NCBI RefSeq assembly: GCF_964340395.1
Contig: NC_135549.1
Span: 16,898,842-16,962,841, forward strand
From: Glandiceps talaboti
Taxonomy: Eukaryota; Hemichordata; Enteropneusta; Spengelidae
DNA: 64,000 nucleotides
Direction of reading: 5' to 3'
Made by a program: the position numbers and the translations under genes. How positions within the stretch are numbered: position 1 is the stretch's first letter; every line of letters begins with the position of its first letter. Shown here piece after piece: positions 55,161-64,000 of the stretch. The notes beneath the pieces were generated by a model. That model did not search any database. It worked only from the letters and a program-made list of their open reading frames with translations, and had not been told where the DNA came from.

Positions 55161-57797
55161 TTTTAATTACAACACATTTCGATTTCTATAAATCCATAAT
55201 ATGAATTAATCATTCTTTGATGGCAGTACGGCTGATAATTGGACATTTAATATCCAGTCCCAGTCCTAAATTTCAACGTCTAGATTTAATAAATGTGAAA
55301 GCTTTCTATAGGAATCCATAGTCCCTGATTCCCCTTAGGATATTCTACCTCAGAATGGGACAGCTTGGATTTCAGCCAAAATTTGATTAAAGTTTCATTT
55401 TATTAATTTATAATGTCTCTTCATATTTTCTACACATACTGCCCCAGGACAATGAATGAAAGTGAATGGTGCGAGAAAATCGGTTACAATCAACGATAGT
55501 ATTCATAGCGAGGATGTTGGTAGAAACCAAGAACCATAAATACAGACTTGCAGCTCAGTTATTGCAATTCAGGCACCTTCCTTTTTCTCCACCTTTCTAT
55601 CCTGTTTTTTTTTTCAATTCTATTTCTCACTCACATTTTTTATCAGATTTCTTTTTTTTTTAACGAAAATTTTTAATTTGTTTATTTCATAATTGTAACC
55701 ATTTCTCGAATCTGTACAGAAATAAAACTACAATAACGAAGCACGGAATTATTTCTCTGAAGATGAAAGATTTGGAATCACTTTATAAGCTGAATGTGAA
55801 ATCTCAGTCTCTTTTTCAGCTACAGAAATGTAATTTGTAATATGGTGTCACGGAGGAGAAAGTTGAGATGTTGTACTTTTAATGGAAACATATATCGTGC
55901 CATCTCCGTGTATGCATGATACCCTTGAAGTCTGTGGCTGAATACAGCGATGAATGTGTGAGAGTAATGTCTGTGATCTATCACAAAACAGAATTCTGTG
56001 ACAACAGCAGAGGATGAGTAGCAACGAAGCTACACTTCATTCAGCACACTAAATTTTCCGTTAACATTCACAAATAATAAGACGCCTGTTATATCTCCTG
56101 TATGACAAGCAACAATCAGCTCCAAAGCAGGAAATTGCTTTCCACTATCAAAAGGTCTGTCTCATTTTACAAGGAATTCCTTCACTTTTCATGTTATTTT
56201 TTCAGCAAATTAAAAAAAAAGTGACTCTTTTGTACTTTCACATCACACCATACTGAATGCTACACAGTACATTAAATGCAAAATATGCAACAACAAACAT
56301 TGCATATGCTACATTGTTTTGGCATGCCAATTTACCATCTCATGTCAAACCTGCAAATTATCTGTCAACAATTGAAATCTAGGTATGTCAAGATTCTCAC
56401 ATCATCTATCACTTTTTACTGTCATCTCGTTCACAAAAATGTCAACAGTATTTAGCGGTGTGCACTATACACTTCACTCTTAACTGATGCTGAAGTGTTT
56501 CAGAACTGACTGATGCACTTTATACTTCATTAGTGGATCTTCATTTTACGCACTTAATACTTCATTAGTGCAACTATTTTTTTTTTTTTGGCAGATGGAA
56601 ACTTATTTTTAGGCTCGTCTGATATGTCTTCAAATATAATGTTTATAATTGAGGTATGGTTTCCGTGTTTCACTTATTATCTTTGACATTTTAAAACACA
56701 GGTCTTGAAAAGCATCAGAGTTTTTATTTCTCTACGGACTGCATGCAGCGAGATATTCTAAACCACATGGAATTTCAGCTGGCATAGTTTTACAGCGGGT
56801 GAGGAGGGGTCAATTCCGAATCAGCTACAATAAGGAAACCTGAGCTGCAAGTGTTGATAGGGCTTTGTATGTCAGATGAACTTCTCTGTAATTCACACCT
56901 TTCACAAAGCAGTAACGGGCCGGCGCGTAAAACCAGTAGCAGCAATCAAGTCATGACAGATCTGCGGCTAATATCCATAATAAGTGATAGATTGCACTTT
57001 AAGGACTACCTAACTAATCACTGTGTTTATGTTGACACATGTTACTTGGTTCTTTTTCACCGCAGAAAAAAAAAACGGACTCTACTTCTATGGATTTTGT
57101 TTTTCTTTGTTTTTGTTTGCTTCACTCAAATAACATCTAATCCCAACTTGTGTAAGTGATATAGTAACACAGCCCTAATTCAACAACCTTGATTCTAATG
57201 TAGGTGCAGGAGATGTGAGAAGTGGCTTGACAACCATTCTCAGCAATTTAGCTACATTTCTTATCATAGGTCAGAGAAGTTGAAAAGGGACAATATCTTT
57301 TTACACTGAATTAAGGACGTATTGTTTGCTGATATGTTGACAGTATTATTTCTAACCCCTACAAGCTATGGTTAGGCTTCTCAATGCACACTTGTTACAA
57401 TATTTCCAATCCATACAATCTCTTGGAGTGTTTACTCAACATCCAGCCATCAATCTCCTCTCACATATGTCAAACAAAACTATTCACACATTTTCCTCAG
57501 CTGCAAATGCCTTGTGGAAACAATCCCCCCCCCCTCCCCTTCTTCTTTTTGTATGTATATGTTCATCATTGCATCTGCTTCACATGTTAAAAAGATAAGA
57601 GGCTATACTGAGCAAAAGTCTGGTTGTCAAATCAACATTGTGGCTACCATCTGCAGAGAAATTTTATATGCAAAATGTCAAAGTATTTCACTCACACACA
57701 AAATGTGTATTTGATACATTTCTGTTGATTTGAACACTAGGTATCTGAATAGATGTTCTTTTTTAATTAGGGATCAATTATTCCTTCAATCATATTA
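55161..57797. other. Intronic sequence without recognisable features
   Basis: AT-rich, several poly-T runs. A 102-codon plus-strand frame at 56851 shows no similarity. Confidence 0.5.
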
Positions 57798-58170
57798 CCC
57801 CCCCCAGGGTTCTCCCCAGCTTGAGAGTAGTCCCGGACACTAATTAATATTCATGCTAATTTGCATAATTAATATTCATGAATAAATTAATGGTACACTC
57901 AAAGTACATGGTGTGTGATCAAAGTTCCTAACAAAAAAGTTAAAACCAACTTTTATTTCTCTATAGATTTATAACTCTAATCTCAATCTTTGTACATCGA
58001 TTTTTTTAAATCACAGTTTTTGATTAGTTTTCTCAGAAAAGCTAAAGTTGTTTCATACTAAATATCCAAAGACGATTGCAGTTTCAAAACTCTAAAAAGT
58101 TGCGTATACCCACACATACGCATTGCGTTTAGACGAAATCTCGTGATACATGAGACATCGCGATAGTTTG

Positions 58171-58190
58171 TGACGTCACCACCCGCCATT
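58171..58190. promoter_or_regulatory. CRE palindrome next to a YY1-like site
   Basis: TGACGTCA (58171-58178) followed by CCGCCATTTT (58183-58192), in a locally CpG-rich context. These motifs often mark promoters; no transcript start is supported here and the element may be inert. Confidence 0.35.
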
Positions 58191-58636
58191 TTGGAAATTA
58201 CATGTTGTCATCGTCGTGCGATGTACGATGTCAAACTACTAACTAAAAGTGTTTTCAGAGTAAAATTGAACAGAAAACTAATGATCGGACACAACGTCAA
58301 CACTTTATAAAAGGTATATGAGGCTGTTATACTTTTTTTATGACGCTGAAGAATGGTAGTCGAAAGTCTGTAGCATCGTGTTTGCCATGTAATTCACACG
58401 TACTCACTGTATACGAGATATCAATGTATAACGTATAGCGTCAGCTGTTGTCAGTTCACGTCTACATTGTTCGTTTCTCAAAGACATTTAATACTTCATT
58501 ATCTTTTAAATCGATACGCCCATGTGGGCAGAAAATGAAAGTACAATTATTAAAGTGAATGTGTGTGGGGTGTCGAATGGTAACCAATTGAAGGTGGTGG
58601 ACGGCAACTTTGAGTAGTGGTCGCCAAGACTGAGTC

Positions 58637-58654
58637 CCGGACGCTAGCGTCCGG
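58637..58654. repeat. 18 bp perfect palindrome
   Basis: CCGGACGCTAGCGTCCGG, perfectly self-complementary, near the right end of the 57.8-58.7 kb repeat. Confidence 0.9.
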
Positions 58655-58978
58655 TGCCGTCCAGCGTGAGGAGATCCCTGCCCCCCCCCCCCCCCCAAAA
58701 AAAAAGAAGAAAAAATTCATAAATTCCAATTTTGCTTCAAAACAACTGCTCAGTTTTCCTAGGCTTTGTTTTGGCCTTTCCTCTAACCAAGTGGCCATAT
58801 TGAGTTTACATGATGTAGAAAACTACTAAATACTTGTAATCCGCACAATTCAAGTCATATAAATGCTGTTTGACAGTCACTACTATACATGGTAAATCCA
58901 ATTTGAAAATTGAAGTACCCAGCCTTCATACTATACCAACTGTAACAAGTCTCAATCCACTGGGAATTGTTTACTTAC

Positions 58979-59074
58979 CTCACTTACAAAGATACCTGTT
59001 TCTTCATCATCGTTGCCATAGCAAAGTGTCAGTCCCAATTTGTCATTGCTATTTGTCCTTCGCAAAAGAATTTC
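58979..59074 (-). CDS. pdzrn3/4: PDZRN3/4 internal exon, start of PDZ2 with ligand-binding loop
   Basis: This 96 nt, phase 0-0 exon has acceptor tttttacag and donor GAG|gtaagt. It encodes 32 residues, with [20 protein letters not shown] holding the carboxylate-binding loop (KLGLT in place of the classical GLGF) and the TGIFVSE strand. The acidic DDEE insert after CYG is also present in vertebrate PDZRN3/4 PDZ2, which separates this domain from PDZ1. Confidence 0.93.
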
Positions 59075-59312
59075 CTGTAAAAAAAAAGAGTTCAGTACTT
59101 GTCAGTTACGATGCCTGACCTACAGAAAATGTCATGTGATAACCTCAAATTATTAAAGAGTCGGTCTCGCTTTCTCTCCATCTCAAAAGATGTAAGTGCT
59201 GAATCTTTCAGTAATCTCTTAAATAGTCTTTCTCTGCCAGAGACAAAATGCTTAAAACATGTGTGCAAACACCCTCTTCTCGCCCCTCTCTCCTACTGTG
59301 TCTTTCCCATTG

Positions 59313-59611
<299 letters not shown>

Positions 59612-59626
59612 AATTATCGTTCCTAC

Positions 59627-59762
59627 CTCATATTCCATTTCATATCCTTTGTCAAGTCCATCATCTAGGAGTGGAAGGTCAAAGTTATCCACACTGTCAA
59701 GTTCATTCAAAAGGTCATGGTCTATCAATGTCATTGGTTGCTGTGGTGAAATTTCACATAGC
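59627..59762 (-). CDS. pdzrn3/4: PDZRN3/4 internal exon, acidic linker between PDZ1 and PDZ2
   Basis: Acceptor tttcag lies above 59762 and the donor is GAG|gtagga. The exon is 136 nt: one base completing a split codon, then 45 codons. It encodes an Asp/Leu-rich linker (LIDHDLLNELDSVDNFDLPL) ending EMEYE, which runs in frame into [15 protein letters not shown]. The upstream exon must end in phase 2. The linker diverges between phyla, so identification rests on splice fit and position more than on similarity. A 300 bp polypurine microsatellite (as read on the minus strand) begins 18 bp inside the following intron. Confidence 0.85.
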
Positions 59763-62700
59763 CTGAAATAACAAAAACAATGCCATGATGAGGCCTAAGA
59801 TAAACATACAGCCTAAAATGTCAGAGGTCGCAGTCTCATACACAGATGAAGATTAGCCTTGGAATTGATACAAATTCCTCCTAGCTTCAGTAAGTCACAC
59901 AATAAGTAAACTACCTTGCACTGTTATGATCAGTGTGGTCTCAAAGCCAATTTGACACACACATCTATTCCTTACCAGACACCAACATTTGATGTTCCCC
60001 TATTCCTTTCTATGTGGTGCCCTCATAAGAAAATATTGATCATTTTTGACCCATAACAGAAACATTTTGTCTTCCATCTGAAGGCGTACTGATTTCAATC
60101 CAGATATCCATATTAGCCGAGTTTTATGACAAAATTCTGTATTTGAAGCCCAATGTTTGAATGCCACAGTCTTGGATTACTAACATTTTAATAGTAAACT
60201 TTAAAGCCCTACGGATTTGATAGGATAATTTTTTTCTTCCAGACTAACATTTTCTATAGCTCTGCATGACAACTGTTTTCAAACCTAAATCTGACAATTA
60301 GATATTATTCCTCAATAATTTTCTTCGTTCACAGCAGAACCAGTGACGTAGACACGCAATGTTGTGACGTAGAATGACCAGAGTATATATTCCATATTTT
60401 TTGTTGAACCTGGCTCATGCATGGTGTAATGACCTTTACCTCAGACCACCAAACAAGTGGTCTGAGCCATTACAGAGTGACACCTGGTAGACTTGATCTG
60501 TTACGCCTTCGCAACATACAGTACACAATTACTCTGCCATATTGCAATTTGCTATTTTCCATCCTGTTATAGTGCCCACGGTTATCCTGATTCTCAAATT
60601 CCTCAACACATCACGATTCTCTGTCTTTGAACGATTTGTGCTTTCCACTAGGTAATCAGATTCTGAATAATTAAACTGGTTTTATTCGCAAACCTAGCCT
60701 TAAAAAACTTAAAAAGTATAGCCTATAAAGGTCTCAATACTAGGCAAAACACTCAAGTAAAGCATTTCCAAGTTATAAATTGTAAAACAGATTAGAAAAG
60801 CCACAACCCAGCATCATAACTAAACTGTTCGTTTTTAATATGAACGCTACGCTACACACAATTGTGAATATTAAAAAAAAAAAGCTCTCAATAAAATACC
60901 TCAAATAAATGAATATAGAGAATGTTGACGCTGTTTAATCAATCAGAAGGAATACTGTTGATTTTATTTACTGGAATGAGATATTGATATGATAATTCTA
61001 GACCTCACCGCATCATCATTCCTTCATGACATATAGACTTACAGCTATACCATACCGTTTATCAATTATCACCCACACTGTCATAATACCTTTCTGAAAT
61101 CATTTGTTTCTTTTCTTTGCTCTAATATAAAAGAGCTAAACTCCACCGTGGAACATTTTATCAGATCAAAAAATCGTTTTGTCAGATAAGGAAACTGTTT
61201 TGTCAGATAACATGTATACATATGGGATTTGGGGTACAGCTTGGTAATTTGGAACAGCAGTGGTATTTGTAATTGCATTTATATCATAGATGTATGGCAA
61301 GTAGAAAAGGGGATTATTATTATTATAAAATGAAAATAAAAGTCTTTACAACAAAAAATTATCTGAGCAAAGTGTGTCTCTTTTCAACATTTGGCACGTT
61401 TTTTTTTTTTGATTGATACATTGTATATTGGTTATGTTTAACGTACACACACAAGGGCGGATGTTTAATATGCTTGCGACACCTACAGCTGTTGAACTCA
61501 TGAAATAAAACACACACAGGCAACAAAATCACAAATAGGCAATCCAACAGATGTCAATACTACGATAATATTTTGCTAATTTATAATCGTCAAAAATTCA
61601 TTTGAACAGTTCTATACATTATGATATATACTATTTATCAATACAAAACTCTTTCATTCGACGCATGTTTCTTGTCACCGTAAAAATTGCCTGCAGTCAT
61701 TTTTCACACCATATTGCACTAGAATCAATATTTGGTTCTAGTCTTTGAATGTGATTTTTGGTAATTGGTATTTTTTTCTTCACAAAAGTATGTCACATGT
61801 GTTACAAATCCCAGCTATTACTTCTACATCTATCATTCTTCCGACAGAAATAGAGCCGGTGATTGAATCTCAGAATGTGGCCTCTCACTTTCTCTCCACA
61901 GCAGCCGATCAGGTTCGTACTCGGTAAAAAAAATTATACATGGCAACAATCCATTAACTGGAACACATTCTTCACACTCTCAAATATCCTATTATCAAAG
62001 TCATCAGGGTTTCCTCGATGTGTAACATCTAATCTGTAAATTGAACACTGAAAACTTTCCTTCAACCTTCCAGCAATCATTTCAAAACATGGCTAGCAAA
62101 CATCAGTGTGATGGCTATTAGAGTACAGGGAGTAATCGAGTCTCACTGTGAGAAATTTTCAACATAGCCGATAAAAGATTGTCACATTTATTGTGTATGT
62201 AAATAAATTCCTGTCATTTTCAAGGAAACCTCTGTATGTACGCTAGCTGTCGCAGCTTTTGGGTAAAACATACAACAAACATTAAATCTGATATACAAGC
62301 TATGAAGAAGACTAATACCAAAGGTTTGACAGTTAGGATGACTTTCCTTGGCTAGCTATAAAACTTATGTATGAATGTAACTACTAGTACTACTAGTTGA
62401 AATGGGTGATAGATGCACTTTTAAGATGTGTGTACATTAAACTGATACGATACAGCTGGGGTGAATTGTCATCATACATACATATACCTGTATTGGTACA
62501 ATATTTGACAGGACCACTTTTTTACAGGACCAATGAAATTATGTCAAAGATGTCCACATTGTGCCCTCCATAAAGGACAGCTATCAATATTCTTTGGCAA
62601 GCTATAAAATTTAAGTAAACCTTCTAAAAAAAACTTCTAAACCAATTTTACATGCTACTACGCCCATGTCTCGTGATACACCAAACTTTGGTTTTCACTT

Positions 62701-63993
62701 ATCACTTATTATGTGGTGGCTTACATTAGAGCCCAGTTTTCATCATTTTGAACCCCCCCCCCCAAAAAAAAAAAAAAAAAAAATTGCCTTAATTTCAAAA
62801 GAAGGGCACATTGTAGTGTGGCTGGGAAAAACCCTAGTCGATATCATTCTATCGTCCGACCATACAGCTACACCTCAACTGAAGTAAATTAGTTTCATTA
62901 AAACATAAAGGCACTTACACTTGATCACTTAATTACGTATCATGCATACTATATTCGGATGACTGTGAAAATCAATGGACAATGACAAGTATACTAAACA
63001 TCAATAGTTGACTTTCCAGTTCCAAGATGCATTGCATAAGTGGACTCCGTTTCTGTGATTACTTTACGGCTTATTTTGTGTTAATTACATTTGAAATAAT
63101 ATTATTGTCAAATGTACATTATTTTATTTTTAAAAAAAGACTAAACTCCATTAACAAAACAAACAGCTTTTACACGCAATTCAAGAGTACAGATGGAATA
63201 CAACCATTCTCCTGAACAGCAAATAAATAGCCACCTGAGCATGCCAGATACTTCGATATTTATTCTCCAATATTTTTCTTTGTTTGGCCAAGGAAAATGC
63301 AAGTGACTTAGATGGCTTTGTCACTACGAGTTGAAAGATTCACATTTTGACTGAGCACCATGGAACTAATGACGTACACATAGGTTGTCATGATGTAGAA
63401 CGCCTTGAAGGGTATAAAAGCCCATATTTTTTGCTCAAAACTGTTCAACTTGGCTTGCGTAAGATATACATACATGTCGCATTGTTCAGGGAGGTATGCA
63501 GTGAATCATGCAACAGACAACAGGTCCCTTCTAATTGTGCTATAAAATCAACTGAGGTGTAAAACTGAGTTGAAGATTAACTCAAGTTGATACTGCTATA
63601 AAATCAATACTAGACATTAATCTTCTTTTTCAGAAGAGTAGACGTCTTTCAGTCCTAACATGTGCTTGCTTGTTTTAGTCTGGGTCGGGTCCCTGACGCA
63701 TAGTTTATCAGCTGGCTTTTGTTGGAAGGCTAAGTTCTTACCACATTTGATTGACAGCCACCACAATTTTCAGGATAACTGAAGGATTTTGACATTCTCC
63801 CTACTGAAGGGAGTGCATGATGTTAAGGGAGTGCACAATGTTCTTTCAGGGGAAGCAACCTATTTAAGTGTCTTGGTGCAATCAGAGTCACTATACCATT
63901 ACTATGTAGGGACAAGCTTGTGTAGGGACAAACTGATAGTGCAGTTTTTTTCTATGCAATACCACTACCCACAAATGAACCATTAGAGGACTA
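59763..63993 (-). other. PDZRN intron without recognisable features
   Basis: AT-rich. Small hairpin TCAGACCACCAAACAAGTGG with its partner at 60444-60470. A C12/A21 homopolymer pair lies at 62754-62783. TATAAAAG at 63411 is probably fortuitous. No PDZRN exon or other gene was recognised on either strand. Confidence 0.55.
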
Positions 63994-64000
63994 ACTTACC
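63994..64000 (-). other. Putative splice donor of the next upstream PDZRN exon, at window edge
   Basis: Read on the minus strand, the window begins G|GTAAGT, a full 5' splice-site consensus, with the last exonic base at 64000. No other recognisable PDZRN exon lies between 59763 and 63993, so this is the natural partner for the phase 2 acceptor at 59762. The exon itself is outside the window. Confidence 0.45.

Larger units (their letters stand above)
57798..58696. repeat. Probable transposon-derived repeat with inverted ends, CpG-rich interior
   Basis: The left end reads AGGGTTCTCCCCAGC followed by GTAGTCCCGGAC. The right end in reverse complement reads AGGGATCTCCTCACGC followed by ACCGGAC, so the ends are inverted-related. 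Both ends abut poly-C. The interior has AT-rich ATTAATATTCATG duplicates (57841-57885), a segment related to 33295-33440, and a CpG-rich part at 58080-58460. Non-coding. Confidence 0.5.

Overview
The window is low-GC, intron-rich animal DNA. It has long introns, very little coding sequence, many micro- and minisatellites, foldback repeats and APE-type LINEs, and no bacterial gene organisation. It most resembles a marine invertebrate genome; the species cannot be named from this sequence alone.

The backbone is the 3' half of one minus-strand gene, a PDZRN3/PDZRN4 (LNX3/4) family orthologue. Six exons with consensus splice sites and matching phases run from 59762 down to the stop codon at 7461. 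They encode an acidic linker, the second PDZ domain (split over three exons), a conserved post-PDZ helix, and a large last exon with a Ser/Lys-rich region and the family's conserved C-terminal block ending in the PDZ ligand VTTV. The RING, TRAF-type zinc finger and first PDZ domain are missing and should lie beyond position 64000; a splice donor sits exactly at the window edge.

The 35 kb last intron (9192-44563) is a repeat nest. It holds a full-length LINE with two intact ORFs (15494-21361) and a second, broken, 5'-truncated LINE in the opposite orientation, flanked by a 50 bp direct repeat (21361-23275). It also holds a near 3 kb array of a 76 bp satellite, duplicated together with a 192 bp hairpin (27.05-30.21 kb), further LINE fragments, several foldback elements, and a repeat tract from about 34.97 to 39.66 kb. 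In the same intron, on the plus strand, is a candidate nested gene. It has a C-terminal half SET-domain exon (KMT5A/SETD8-like, 26661-26861) and four downstream exons, all phase 1 and frame-preserving. A possible first exon at 14259 is followed by degraded acidic coding sequence. The SET exon appears to carry a frameshift, so this may be a decaying gene.

The remaining introns (44681-58978) are mostly tandem arrays with different units: a TCACATGA-bearing repeat, a 61 bp minisatellite, a GTAAGT-bearing repeat and a CCATGG-bearing repeat. Around 57.8-58.7 kb lies a CpG-richer repeat with a CRE-like site. Region 1-7460 is downstream flank and probable 3' UTR, with one foldback element and no recognisable gene.
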